Shown piece after piece: positions 26,991 through 42,096 of a stretch of 64,000 nt of DNA. The notes under the pieces are model-generated. The model ran no database searches. It was not told the origin of the DNA and was given only the letters and a program-made list of their open reading frames with translations. Source of the DNA: Ricinus communis (lineage: Eukaryota; Streptophyta; Magnoliopsida; Malpighiales; Euphorbiaceae); the NCBI RefSeq assembly GCF_019578655.1, contig NC_063261.1, positions 62,001 through 126,000 on the forward strand, in the 5' to 3' direction. The position numbers and the translations under genes are program-made. Within the stretch, counting starts at the first letter, position 1. The number at the start of each line of letters is the position of its first letter.

Positions 26991-29813
26991 AATCCTCTTA
27001 CGGGGTTGTTTTCTCATATTGAAAGATATACCCCTCTTAAAGGGTTGTTTTCTCATTAAAAATATATCACTTTTTGGGGTTGTTTACTCATCTTGAAAGA
27101 TATATGCCTCTTACGGGGTTGTTTTCTGATATTGACAAATATTACCCCACTTACGAGGTTGTATGCTCATATAAAAAAATATACCACTTTTTTAGGGTTG
27201 TTTACTCATTTTAAAAGATATATATCCCTCTTACGGGGTTGTTTTCTAATAATGACAAATATACCCCTCTTACAGAGTTATTTTTTCATATGGATAAATA
27301 TACCCCTCATACAGGGTTGTTTTCTAATTTTGATAAATATACCTCTCACGGGGGTTGTTTTCAAATATTGATAAATATACCTCTCTTCTGGGGTTGGTTC
27401 CTCTTATTAAAAAATACACCACTTTTTTTGTGTTGTTTTCTCATTTTGAAAGATATATCCCACTTACGGGATTGTTTTCTCATATTGAGAAATGTATTAC
27501 TCTTACGGGGTTTGTTTCAAATATTGACAAATATAACCAACGTACGGGGATGTTTTCTAATATTGACAAATATATCCCTCTTACGAGGTGGTTTTCTAAT
27601 ATTGACAAATATACCCCTCTTACGGGTTGTTTTCTCATATTGTCAAATATACCCCTCGTACGTTGTTGTTTTATAATATTGACAAATATACCCCTCTTAC
27701 GGGGTTGTTTTCTCATAATGAAAGATATACCCTTCTTACGGGGTTGTTTTCTCATATTGACAAATATACCCCTCTTAAAGGGTTGTTTTCTCATTAAAAA
27801 ATATATCACTTTTTGGGGTTGTTTACTCATCTTGAAAGATATATGCCTTTTACGGGGTTGTTTTCTAATATTGACAAATATACCCCTCTTACAGGGCTAT
27901 TTTCTAATATTGACAAATATAACCCTCTTACGGGTTTTTTTCTCATATTGACCAAGCATACACCTCTTACGCGGTTGCTTTCTAATATTGACAAATATAA
28001 CCCCTCTAACGGGGTTATTTTCTCATATTGAAAGATATACCCCTCTTGCGGGTTTATTTTCTCACATTGACAAATATACCCCTCTTACGGGGTTATTTTC
28101 TCATTTTGAAAAATATACCCCTCTTACGGCGTTGTTTTCTCATATTAAAAAATATACCACTTTTTGGGTTTGGTTTCTCATTTTGAAAGATATATCCCTT
28201 TTACGGGGTTATTTTCTAATATTGACAAACATACCCCTCTTATGGTTTGTTTTCTCATATTGACAAATATAGCCTTCTTACTAGGTTGTTTTCTAATATC
28301 GACAAACATACTCCTCTTATGGGTTTCTTTCTAGGATTGACAAATGTACCCCTCTTACGTGGTTGTTTTCTCATATTGACAAATATACCACTCTTACGGG
28401 ATTGTTTTCTCATATTGACAAATATACCCCTCTTACGAAGTTGTTTCCTAATATTACAAAATATACCTCTTTTTTAGTGTTGTTTTCTCATTTTGAAAGA
28501 TATATCCCTCTTACGGGGTTGTTTTCTAATATTGATAAATATACCCCTCTTACAGGGCTATTTTCTAATATTGACAAATATAACCCTCTTACGGTTTTTT
28601 TTCTCATATTGACCAAGCATACACCTCTTACGCGGTTGCTTTCTAATATTGACAAATATACCCCTCTTACCGGGTTATTTTCTCATATTGAAAGATATAC
28701 CCCTCTGGCGGGGTTGTTTTCTCATATTGACAAATATACCCCTCTTACAGGGTTGTTTTCTCATTTTGAAAAATATACCCCTCTTACGGCGTTGTTTTCT
28801 CTTATTAAAAAAAATACCACTGTTTTGGGGTTGTTTTCTAATTTTGAAAGATATACCCTTCTTACGGGGTTGTTCTCTAATATTGACAAATATACCCCTC
28901 TTACGGGGTTGTTTTCTCATATTGACAAATATACCCCTCTTACGGGGTTGTTTTCTTATATTGACAAATATACTACTTTTTTCGGGTTGTTTACCCATTT
29001 TAAAAGATATATATCCCTCTTACGGGGTTATTTTCTGATAATGACAAATATACCCCTCTTACGGGGTTTTTTTCTAATATTGACGAATATACTACTCTTA
29101 CGGGTTGCTTTCTCATATTGACAAATATAGCCCTCTTACGAGGTTGTTTTCTAATATCGAAAAATATACTCCTTTTATGGGTTTCTTTCTAGGATTGACA
29201 AATGTACCCCTCTTACGGGGTTGTTTTCTCATATTGACAAATATACCCCTCTCACGTGGTTGTTTTCAAATATTGACAAATATACCCCTCTTACGGGGTT
29301 CTTTTCTCTTATTAAAAAATACACCACTTTTTTTGGGTTGTTTTCTCATTTTGAAAGATATATCCCTGTTACGGGATTGTTTTCTCATATTGACAAATGT
29401 ATCACTCTTACGGGATTATTTTCTACTAAGGATAAATATAACCAATATACGACGATGTTTTCTAATATTGATAAATATACCCCTCTTACCGGTTGTTTTC
29501 TCATATTGTCAAATATACCCCTCGTACGGGGTTGTTTTATAATATTGATAAACATACCCCTCTTACGGGGTTGTTTTCTCATAATGAAAGATATACCCTT
29601 CTTACGGGGTTGTTTTCTCATATTGACAAATATACCCTTCTTAAAGGGTTGTTTTCTCATTAAAAAATAAACCACTTTTTTAGGTTGTTTACTCATCTTG
29701 AAAGATATATGCCTCTTACGGGGTTGTTTTCTAATATTGACAAATATACCCCTCTTACAGGGCTATTTTCTAATATTGACAAATATAACCCTCTTACGGG
29801 TTTTTTTCTCATA

Positions 29814-32800
29814 TTGACCAAGTATACACCTCTTACGCGGTTGTTTTCTAATATTGACAAATATACCCCTCTTACGGGGTTGTTTTCTCATATTGAAAGA
29901 TATACCCTTGTTACGGGGTTATTTTCTCATATTGACAAATATACCCCTCTTACAGGGTTGCTTTCTAATATTGATAAATATACCCCTCTTACAGGGCTAT
30001 TTTCTAATATTGACAAATATAACCCTCTTACGGGTTTTTTTCTCATATTGACTAAGCATACACCTCTTACACAGGGTTGCTTTCACATATTAAAAAATAT
30101 ACCACTTTTTGGGTTTGTTTTCTCATTTTGAAAGATATATCCCTCTTACGGGGTTATTTTCTCATATTGACAAATATAGCCCTTTTACGAGGTTGTTTTC
30201 TAATATCGACAAATATACTCCTCCTACATGTTTTTTTCTAGGATTGACAAATGTACCACTCTTACGAGGTTGTTTCCTCATATTGACAAATATACCACTC
30301 TTACGGGGTTGTTTTCTCATATTGACAAATATACCCCTCTTACGGAGTTGTTTTCTAATATTACAAAATATACCACTTTTTTGGGGTTGTTTTCTCATTT
30401 TGAAAGATATATCCCACTTACGGGGTTGTTTTCTAATATTGACAAATATACCCCTGTTACGGGTCTATTTTCGGATATTGACAAATATACCCCTCTTACG
30501 GGGTTGTTCTATCTTGACAAATATACCCCTCTTACGAGTTATTTTTTCATATTAACAAATATACCCCTCTTACGAGGTTATTTTCTAATATTGACAAATA
30601 TACCCCTCTTACGGAGTTGTTTTCTTATATTGACAAATATACCCCACTTACGAGGTTGTATGCTCATATCAAAAAATATATCACTTTTTTTGAGTTGTTT
30701 ACTATTTTAAAAGATATATATCCCTCTTACGGGGTTATTTTCTAATAATGACAAATATACCCCTCTTACAGAGTTGTTTTCTCATATGGACAAATATACC
30801 CCTCATACAGGGTTGTTTTCTCATTTTGACAAATATACCCCTCTCACGGGGTTGTTTTCAAATATTTACAAATATACCCCTCTTACGGGGTTGTTTCCTT
30901 TTATTAAAAAATATACCACTTTTATGGGGTTGTTTACTCATCTTGAAAGATATATGCCTCTTACGTGGTTGTTTTCTAATATTGATAAATATACCCCTCT
31001 TACAAGGCTATTTTCTAATATTGACAAATACAACCCTCTTACGGGTTTTTTTCTCATATTGACCAAGCATACACCTCTTACGCGGTTGCTTTCTAATATT
31101 GACAAATATACCCCTCTTATGGGGTGATTTTCTCTTATTAAAAATTTACCCCTCTTGCGAGGTTGTTTTCTCATATTGATAAATATACCCCTCTTACGAG
31201 GTTGTTTTCTCATTTTGAAAAATATACCCCTCTTACGGCGTTGTTTTCACATATTAAAAAATATACCACTTTTTGGGTTTGTTTTCTCATTTGAAGATAT
31301 ATCCCTCTTACGGGTTATTTTCTCATATTGACAAATATACCCTCTTACGAGTTGTCTTCTCATCGTGAAATATACCCTCCTCTGGTTTTTCTAGGATTGA
31401 CAAATGTACCCCTCTTACGAGTTGTTTTCTCATATTGACAAATATACCCCTCTTACGGAGTTGTTTTCTTATATTGACAAATATACCCTCTTACGGGTTG
31501 TTTTCTCATATTGAAAAATATCACTTTTTTTGGTTGTTTACTCATTTTAAAGATATATATCCCTCTTACAGGGTTATTTTCTAATAATGACAAATATACC
31601 CCTCTTACAGAGTTGTTTTCTCATATGGACAAATATACCCCTCATCTGAGGGTTGTTTTCTCATTTTGACAAATATGCCCCTCTCACGGGGTTGTTTTCA
31701 AATATTTACAAATATACCCCTCTTACGGGGTTGTTTCCTTTTATTAAAAAATACACCACTTTTATGGGGTTGTTTACTCATCTTGAAAGATATATGCCTC
31801 TTACGTGGTTGTTTTCTAATATTGATAAATATACCCCTCTTACAAGGCTATTTTCTAATATTGACAAATACAACCCTCTTACGGGTTTTTTCCTCATATT
31901 GACCAAGCATACACCCCTCTTCTGCGTTGCCTTAATATTGACAAATATACCCTTCTTATGGGGTTATTTTCTCTTATTGAAAGATTTACCCCTCTTGCGA
32001 GGTTGTTTTCTCATATTGATAAATATACCCCTCTTACGGGGTTGTTTTCTCATTTTGAAAAATATACCTCTCTTACGGCGTTGTTTTCTCATATTAAAAA
32101 ATATACCACTTTTTGGGTTTGTTTTCTCATCTTGAAAGATATATGCCTCTTACGGGGTTGTTTTCTAATATAGACAAATATACCGCTCTTACAGTGCTAT
32201 TTTCTAATATTGACAAATATAACCCTCTTACGGGTTTTTTTCTCATATTGACCAAGTATACACCTCTTACGGGGTTGTTTTCTAATATTGACAAATATAC
32301 CCCTCTTACGGGGTTGTTTTCTCATATTGAAAGATATACCCTTCTTACGGGGTTGTTTTCTCATATTGACAAATATACCCCTCTTACAGGGTTGTTTTCT
32401 CATATTAAGAAATATACCAATTTTTTGGGGTTGTTTACTCATCTTGAAAGATATATGCCTCTTACGGGGTTGTTTTCTAATATTGACAAATATACCCCTC
32501 TTACAGGGCTATTTTCTAATATTGACAAATATCCCTCTTACGGGTTTCTTTCTCATATTGACCAAGTATACACCTCTTACGCGGTTGTTTTATAATATTG
32601 ACAAATATACCCCTCTTACAGGGTTGTTTTCTCATATTAAAACATATACCCTTCTTACGGGGTTATTTTCTCATATTGACAAATATACCCCTCTTACAGG
32701 GTTATTTTCTCATTAAAAAATATACCACTTTTATGGTGTTGTTTACTCATCTTGAAAGATATATGCCTATGACAGGGTTGCTTTCTAATATTGATAAATA

Positions 32801-34740
32801 TACCCCTCTTACAAGGCTATTTTCTAATATTGACAAATACAACCCTCTTACGGGTTTTTTTCTCATATTGACCAAGCATACACCTCTTACGCGGTTGCTT
32901 TCTAATATTGACAAATATACCCCTCTTACGGGGTTATTTTGTCATATTGAAAGATTTACCCCTCTTGCGGCGTTGTTTTCTCATATTGATAAATATACCC
33001 CTCTTACGGGGTCGTTTTCTCATTTTGAAAAATATACCCCTCTTACGGCGTTGTTTTCTCATATTAAAAAATATACAACTTTTTGGGTTTGTTTTCTCTT
33101 CTTGAAAGATATATGCCTCTTACGGGGTTGTTTTCTAATATTGACAAATATACCGCTCTTACAGGGCTATTTTCTAATATTGACAAATATAACCCTCTTA
33201 CGGAGTTTTCTCTAATGACCAAGGATACACCTCTTACGCGGTTGTTTTCTAATATTGACAAATATAATCCTCTTACGGGGTTGTTTTCTCATATTGAAAG
33301 ATATACCCTTCTTACGGGGTTGTTTTCTCATATTGACAAATATACCCCTCTTACAGGGTTGTTTCTCATTAAAATATATACCCTTCTTTAGGGTTGTTTA
33401 CTCATCTTGAAGATATATGCCTCTTACGGGGTTGTTTTCTAATATTGATAAATGTACCCCTCTTACATGGCTATTTTCTAATATTGACAAATATAACCCT
33501 CTTACGGGTTTTTTTTCTCATATTGACCAAACATACACCTCTTACTGGCGGTTGCTTTCAAAGATTGACAAATATACCCCTCTTTGAGGGTTATTTTCTC
33601 ATATTGAAGTTATACCCCTCTGCGGGGTTATTTTCTCATATTGACAAATATACCCCTCTACGGGGTTGTTTTCTCATTTTGAAAAATATACCCCTCTTAC
33701 GGCGTTGTTTTCTCATATTATAAAATATACCAACTTGTTTTGGATTGTTTTCTCATTTTGAAAGATATACCCGTATTACGGGGTTGTTTTATCAAATTGA
33801 CAAATATAAGCCTCTTCGAGTTGTTTTTCTAATATCGAGAAAATATACTCCTCTTACAGGGTTTCTTTCTAGGATTGACAAATGTACCCCTCTTACGAGG
33901 TTGTTTTCTCATATTGACAAATATATACCACTCTTGAGGGTTGTTTCTCATATTGACAAATATACCCCTCTTACGGGGTTGTTTTCTCATATTAAAAAAT
34001 ATACCACTTTTTTAGGTTGTTTTCTCATTTTGAAAGATATACCCCTCTTACAGGGTTGTTTTCTAATATTGACAAATATACCCCTCTTACGGGTCTATTT
34101 TCTGATATTGACAAATATACCCCTCATACGGGGTTGTTTTCTAATACTGACAAATATACCCCTCTTACGGGTTGTTTTCTTATATTGACAAATATACCCC
34201 TCTTACGAGGTTGTTTTCTAATATTGACAAATATACCCCTCTTACGGGGTTGTTTTCTCATATTGACAAATATCCCTTCCTTGATTTGTATGCTCATTAT
34301 CAAAATATATCCACTTTTTTGAGTTGTTTACTCATTTTAAAGGATATATATCCCTCTTACGGGGTTATTTTCTAATAATCACAAATATACCCCTCTTACA
34401 GAGTTGTTTTCTTATATGGACAAATATACCCCTCATACAGGGTTGTTTTCTCATTTTGACAAATATACCCCTATCACGGGTTTGTTTTCAAATATTTATA
34501 AATATACACCTCTTACGGGGTTGTTTCCTTTTATTAAAAAATACACCACTTTTATGGGGTTGTTTACTCATCTTGAAAGATATATGCCTCTTACGTGGTT
34601 GTTTTCTAATATTGACAAATATACCCCTCTTACAGGGCTATTTTCTAATATTGACAAATATAACCCTCTTACGGGTTTTTTTCTCATATTGACCAAGCAT
34701 ACACCTCTTACGCGGTTGCTTTCTAATATTGACAAATATA
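29814..34740 (+). repeat. Segmental duplication in satellite, copy 2
   Basis: This is the second copy of the 22082-26990 block, in the same orientation. The offset jumps by about 380 bp after 34740 (27290 matches 35420), which marks an insertion or deletion between the copies at this end. Patches at about 31280-31520 and 33190-34330 show the same homopolymer shrinkage as the 12-22 kb region. Confidence 0.75.
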
Positions 34741-36358
34741 ACCCCTGTAACGGGGTTATTTTCTCATATTGAAAGATATACCCCTCTTGCGGGGTTGTCT
34801 TCTTATATTGACAAATATACCCCTCTTACGGGGTTATTTTCTCATTTTGAAAAATATACCCCTCTTACGGCGTTGTTTTCTCATATTAAAAAATATACCA
34901 CTTTTTGGGGTTGTTTTCTAATTTTGAAAGATATACCCTTCTTACGTGGTTGTTCTCTAATATTGACAAATATACCCCTCTTACGGGGTGGTTTTCTCAT
35001 ATTGACAAAATACCCCTCTTACGGGTTGTTTTCTCATATTGTCAAATATACCCCTCGTACGGGGTTGTTTTATTATATTGACAAATATACCCCTCTTACG
35101 GGGTTGTTTTCTCATAATGAAAGATATACCCTTCTTACGGGGTTGTTTTCTCATATTGACAAATATACCCCTCTTAAAGGGTTGTTTTCTTATTAAAAAT
35201 ATATCACTTTTTGGGGTTGTTTACTCATCTTGAAAGATATATGCCTCTTACGGGGTTGTTTTCTGATATTGACAAATATACCCCACTCACGAGGTTGTAT
35301 GCTCATATCAAAAAATATACCACTTTTTTCGTGTTGTTTACTCATTTTAAAAGATATATATCCCTCTTACGGGGTTTTTTTCTAATAATGACAAATACCC
35401 CTCTACAGTTATTTTTCATATGGACAAATATACCCCTCATACAGGGTTGTTTTCTCATTTTGATAAATATACCCCTCTCACGGGGTTGTTTCCAAATATT
35501 GACAAATATACCTCTCTTACGGGGTTGGTTCCTCTTATTAAAAAATACACCACTTTTTTTGTGTTGTTTTCTCATTTTGAAAGATATATCCCACTTACGG
35601 GATTGTTTTCTCATATTGACAAATGTATTACTCTTACGGGGTTGTTTTCTAATATTGACAAATATAACCAACTTACGGGGATGTTTTCTAATATTGATAA
35701 ATATATCCCTCTTACGGGGTGGTTTTCCAATATTGACAAATATACCCCTCTTACGGGTTGTTTTCTCATATTGTCAAATATACCCCTCGTACGGGGTTGT
35801 TTTATAATATTGACAAATATACCCCTCTTACGGGGTTGTTTTATCATAATGAAAGATATACCCTTCTTACGGGGTTGTTTTCTCATATTGACAAATATAC
35901 CCCTCTTAAAGGGTTGTTTTCTCATTAAAAATATATCACTTTTTGGGGTTGTTTACTCATCTTGAAAGATATATGCCTCTTACGGGGTTGTTTTCTAATA
36001 TTGACAAATATACCCCTCTTACAGGGCTATTTTCTAATATTGACAAATATAACCCTCTTACGGGTTTTTTTCTCATATTGACCAAGCGCCACCTCTTACG
36101 CGGTTGCTTTCTAATATTGACAAATATAACCCCTTTAACAGGGTTATTTTCTCATATTGAAAGATATACCCCTCTTGCGGGGTTGTTTTCTCATATTGAC
36201 AAATATACCCCTCTTACGGGGTTATTTTCTCATTTTGAAAAATATACCCCTCTTACGGCGTTGTTTTCTCATATTAAAAAATATACCACTTTTTGGGGTT
36301 GTTTTCTAATTTTGAAAGATATACCCTTCTTACGTGGTTGTTCTCTAATATTGACAAA

Positions 36359-36858
36359 NNNNNNNNNNNNNNNNNNNNNNNNNNNNNNNNNNNNNNNNNN
36401 NNNNNNNNNNNNNNNNNNNNNNNNNNNNNNNNNNNNNNNNNNNNNNNNNNNNNNNNNNNNNNNNNNNNNNNNNNNNNNNNNNNNNNNNNNNNNNNNNNNN
36501 NNNNNNNNNNNNNNNNNNNNNNNNNNNNNNNNNNNNNNNNNNNNNNNNNNNNNNNNNNNNNNNNNNNNNNNNNNNNNNNNNNNNNNNNNNNNNNNNNNNN
36601 NNNNNNNNNNNNNNNNNNNNNNNNNNNNNNNNNNNNNNNNNNNNNNNNNNNNNNNNNNNNNNNNNNNNNNNNNNNNNNNNNNNNNNNNNNNNNNNNNNNN
36701 NNNNNNNNNNNNNNNNNNNNNNNNNNNNNNNNNNNNNNNNNNNNNNNNNNNNNNNNNNNNNNNNNNNNNNNNNNNNNNNNNNNNNNNNNNNNNNNNNNNN
36801 NNNNNNNNNNNNNNNNNNNNNNNNNNNNNNNNNNNNNNNNNNNNNNNNNNNNNNNNNN
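36359..36858. other. Assembly gap of 500 Ns
   Basis: Exactly 500 ambiguous bases lie inside the satellite. The round length suggests a placeholder, so the true missing length is unknown. The 330 bp after the gap are also degraded satellite. Confidence 0.98.
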
Positions 36859-39800
36859 GGTTGTTTCGTATTAAAAATATACCACCATTTTTGAAAAATA
36901 TTCTCTCATTTTGAAATATGTATCACTCTTACGGGGTTGGTTTCTAGTATTGACAAATATACCCCTATTACGGGGCTGTTTTCTCATATTGAAAATATAT
37001 CCCTCTTCTGGGGTTGTTTCTAATTGACTATACCCTTGCCTGGCAGGGTTGTTCTCCCAATGAATATACCTTCTTAGGGAGGTTGTTTTCTCGGATTGCG
37101 AAAGATATACCCACCTCTTCAAAGTTGTTTTATGCATGTTGAATATACCCTCTTCACCTCATTGTTTTCTTTGATATTAAAATATATACCACTTTTTTGG
37201 GGTTGTTTACTCATGTTGAAAGATATATGCCTCTTACGGGGTTATTTTCTAATATTGACAAATATACCCCTCTTACAGGGCTATTTTCTAATATTAACAA
37301 ATATGACCCTCTTACGGGATTGTTCTCTAATATTAACAAATATACCCCTCTTACGGGATTGTTCTCTAATATTAACAAATATACCCCTCTTACGAGGTTA
37401 TTTTCTAATATTGACAAATATACCCCTCTTACGGGGTTGTTTTCTAATATTGACAAATATACCCCCCTTACGGGGTTGTTTTCTCATATTAAAATATATA
37501 CCACTTTGTTGGGGTTGTTTTCTCAATTTGAAAGATATATCCCTCTTACGGGGTTATTTTGTAGTATTGACAAATATACCCCTCTTACGGGGTTGTTTTC
37601 TCATATTAAATTATATACCACTTTGTTGGGGTTGTTTTCTCATTTTAAAAGATATACCCCTCTTACGGGGTTATGTCCTCATATTGACTAATATACCCCT
37701 CTTACGGGGTTGTTTTCTCATATTATAAAATACATAATTTTTTTGTCATGTTTTCTAATTTTGAAGGATAAATCCCTCTTACGGGGTGGTTTTCTAATAT
37801 TGACAAATATACCGCTCTTACGGGTTGTTTTCTCATATTGACAAATATACCCCTGCTACGGGGTTTTTTTCTAATTTTGACAAATATACCTCTCTTACGG
37901 GGTTATTTTCTCATATTGAAAGATATACCCCTCTTACGGGGTTGTTTTCTCATATTGACAAATATACCCCTCTTACGGGGTTATTTTCTCATATTAAATA
38001 ATATACCACTTTTTTGGGGTTGTTCACTCATCTTGAAAGATATATCCCTCTGATAGGCTTGTTTTCTAATATTGACAAATACACCCCTCTTACAGGGCTA
38101 TTTTCTTATATTGACAATTATACCCTTCTTACGGGGTTGTTTTCTAATATTGACAAATATACCCCTCTTACAGTTTTTTCTCATTTTGACCAATTATACA
38201 CCTCTTACGGCGTTGTTTCCTAATATTGATAACTATACCTCTTTTATAGGGTTTTTTTCTCATAGTGAAAGATATACCGTTCTTACGGGGTTATTTTCTC
38301 ATATTGACAAATATACCCCTGTTACGGGGTTATTTTCTAGTATTAACAAATATACCCCTCTTACAGGGCTATTTTCTTATATTGACAAATATACCCCTCA
38401 TACGGCGTTGTTTTCTAATATTGATAAATATACCCCTCTTACGTGGTTGTTTTCTCATATTGAAAGATATATCGTTCTTACGTGGTTGTTTTCTCATATT
38501 GACAAATATACCCCTCTTACGGGGTTGTTTTCTCATTTTGAAAAATATATCCCTCTTACGGCGTTCTTTTCTCATATTAAAAAAAAGCACTTTTTGGGGT
38601 TGTTTTCTCAATTTGAAAGATATATCCCTCTTACGGGGTTGTTTTGTAGTATTGACAAATATACCCCTCTTACGGGGTTGTTTTCTCATATTATAAGATA
38701 CACCACTTTTTTGGAGTTGTTTTCTCATTTTGAAAGATATATCCCTCTTACGGGGTTGTTTTCTAATTTTGACAAATATACCCCTCTTATGAGGCTATTT
38801 TCTGATATTGACAAATATACCCCTCTTACGGGGATATTATCTGATATTGACAAATATACACCTCTTACGGGGTTGTTTTCTGATATTGACAAATACCCCT
38901 CTTACGGGTTTTTTCTCATATATATAAATATACCCCTCTTACGAGGTTCTTTTCTAATATTGATAAATATACCTCTTACAAGGTTATTTTCTAATATTGA
39001 CAAATATAACCCTCTTACGGGCTCGTTTTCTCATATTGAAATATACACCCTTCTTACGGGGTTTATTTCTCATATTGACACATATACCACTTTTCGGTGG
39101 TTTACTCATTTTGAATGATATATCCCTCTTACGGGGTTGTTCTCTCATATTGAAAGATATACCACCGCTCTTACGGGGTTGTTTTCTAATATCGACAAAT
39201 ATACCCCTCTTACGGAGTTGTTTTCTCATATTGACAAATATATCCCTCTTACGGGGTTGTTTTTAAAAATTAACAAATATCTCCCTCTTACGGTGCTATT
39301 TTCGGATTTTGACAAAAACACACCTGTTACGGGCTTGTTTTCTAATATTGATAAATATACCCCCTTGCGGGTTTCTTTTCTCATATGGATAAATATACAC
39401 CTCTTACTGGGTTGTTTTCTCATACTGAATGATATAGCCCTCTTACGTGGTTGTTTTCTAACATTGACAAATATACCCCACTTACATGTTGTTCTCTCAT
39501 ATTGACACATATACCCCTCTTACGGCGTTATTTCCTAATATTGACAAATACAACCCTCTTACGGGGTTATTTTCTCATATTGAAAGATATACCCCTTTAC
39601 GGGGTTGTCTTTTCATATTGACATATATACCTCTCTTACGTGGTTATTTTCTCATATTGAAAGATATACCCCTCTTATGGGGTTGTTTTTTCATATTGAC
39701 ATATATACCTCTCTTACGGGGTTGTTTTTTCATATTGACATATATACCTCTCTTACGTGGTTATTTTCTCATATTAAAAAATATACCACTTTTTTTGGGT

Positions 39801-42096
39801 TGTTTAGTGATTTCGATAGATATATCCCTCTTACGGGGTTGTTTTCTAATATTGACAAAAATACCCATCTTACGGAGTTGTTTTCTTATATTGATAAATA
39901 TACCCCTCCTACGGGGTTGTTTTGTCATATTAAAAAATATACCATATTTTTGGAGTTGTTTACTCATTTTGAAAGACATATCTCTCTTATGGGGTTGTTC
40001 TCTAATATTGACAAATATACCCCTCTTACGGGGTTATTTTCTAATATTGACAAATATACCCCTCTTACGGAGTTGTTTTCTCATATTATAAAATACACCA
40101 CTTTTGGGGTTGTTTTGTCATTTTGAAAGATATATCCCTCTTATGGGGTTGTTTTCTAATATTAACAAATATATCCCTCTTGCGGGGGGTTGTTTTGTAA
40201 TATTGATAAATATACACCTATTACGGGGTTATTTTCTAATATTAACAAATATACCCCTCTTACGGGGCTATTATCTGATATTGACAAATATACTCCTCTT
40301 ATGGGTTGTTTTCTCATATTGAAATATATACCCCTCTTATAGGGTTATTTTCTCATATTGACAAATATACCCCTCTTACGGGGTTGTTTTCTAATATTGA
40401 CAAATATACGCCACTTACCGGGTTGTTTTCTCATATTAAAAAATCTACCATTTTTAGGCGCTGTTCTCTCATTTTGAAAGATGTATCCCTCTTACGAGGT
40501 TGGTTTCTAGTATTGACAAATGTACCCCTATTACGGGGCTGTTTTCTCATATTGAAAAATATATCCCTCTTACGGGGTTGTCTTCTCATATTGACAAATA
40601 TACCCCCTCTAACGGGGTTATTTTCTAATATTGACAAATATACCCTTCTCGCGGGTTGTTTTCTCAAATTGAAAGATATACCCCTCTTACAAGGTTGTTT
40701 TATCATATTGACAAATATACCCCTCTTACGCCGTTGTTTTCTCATATTAAAAAATATACCACTTTTTTGGGGTTGTTTACTCATTTTGAAAGATATATCC
40801 CTCTTACGCTGTTGTTTTCTCATATTGACAAATATACCCTATTTGCGGGGATGTTTTCTCATATTGAAAGATATGCCCCTCTTACGGAGTTATTTTCTAA
40901 CATTGACAAATATACCCCTCTTACGGGTTGTTCTCTCATATTGACAAATATACCCCTCTTACGGGGTTATTTTCTAATATTGACAAATACACCCCTCTTA
41001 CGGGGATGTTTTCTCATATTCAAAGATATACCCCTCTTACGGGGCTGTTTCTCATATTGACATATACACCACTCCTACGGGGTTATTTTCTCATATTAAA
41101 AATTATACCACTTTTTTGGGGTTGTTTTGTGATTTTGAAAGATATACCCCTCTTACGAAGTTGATTTCTCATATTGATAAATATACCCCTCTTACGGGGT
41201 TGTTTCTCATATTAAAAAATGTACCACATGTTTGGAGTTGTTTACTCATTTTGAAAGATATATCTCCCTTACGGGGTTGTTCTCTAATATTGACAAATAT
41301 ACCTCTCTTACGGGGTTATTTTCTAATATTGACAAATATACCCCTCTTACGGAGTTGTTTTCTCATATTATAAAACACACCATTTTTTTGAGGTTGTTTT
41401 CTGATTTTGAAAGATATATCCCTCTTATGGGGTTGTTTTCTAATATTCAGAAATATACCCCTCTTACGGGGCTATTTACTGATATTGACAAATATACCCC
41501 TCTTACGGGGTTGTTTTGTATTATTGACAAGTATACCCCTCTTACTGGTTTTTTTCTCATATTGAAATATATACCCCTCTTACGGGGTTCTTTTCTAAAA
41601 TTGACAAATATACTCCTCTTACGGGGTTGTTTTCTCATATTGAAAGATATATCCCTCTTATGGGGTTGTTTTGTCATATTAACAAATATACCCCTCTTAC
41701 GGGGTTGTTTTCACATATAAAAAAATATACCACTTTTTTGGGGTTTTCTTAGTCATTTTGAAAGATATATCCCTCTTACGGGGTTGGTTTCTTGTATTGA
41801 GAAATATACCCCTATTACCGGGTTATTTTCTCATATTGACAAATATAGTACTGTTATGTGGTTGTCTTCTCATATTGATAAATCTACCCCCTCTAACTGG
41901 GTTATTTTCTAATATTGACAAATATACGCCTCTTGCGGGTTGTTTTCTCATATTGAAAGATATACCCCTCTTACAGGGTTGTTTTCCCATATTAACAAAT
42001 ATACCCCTCTTACGGGGTTGTTATCTCATGTTAAAAAATATACCACTTTTTTGGAGTTGTTTTTTCATTTTTAAAGATATACCCCTCTAAGGGGGT

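Larger units (their letters stand above)
8271..36358 (+). repeat. 39-bp satellite array, middle block with segmental duplications
   Basis: This is the same monomer family and orientation as the left block, but with different higher-order organisation. Marker monomers (for example one ending ATATATGCCTC and one with TCATATGGACAAATATA) recur in fixed order. A block of about 575 bp or more starting at 11504 recurs at 27239 and about 35369 with the same internal marker spacing (574-575 bp). A second block at 10544-11090 recurs at 27988-28540. A larger duplicated pair is listed separately. Sequence quality is uneven within the block. No host gene is present: all long open frames here are 13-residue repeat translations of the monomer. 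Confidence 0.92.

Noticed and set aside
38072..39118. A 348-codon repeat protein and similar long frames on both strands of the array
   Set aside because: They follow from a period divisible by three. Neighbouring frames and the opposite strand are equally open, and frames break at each indel.
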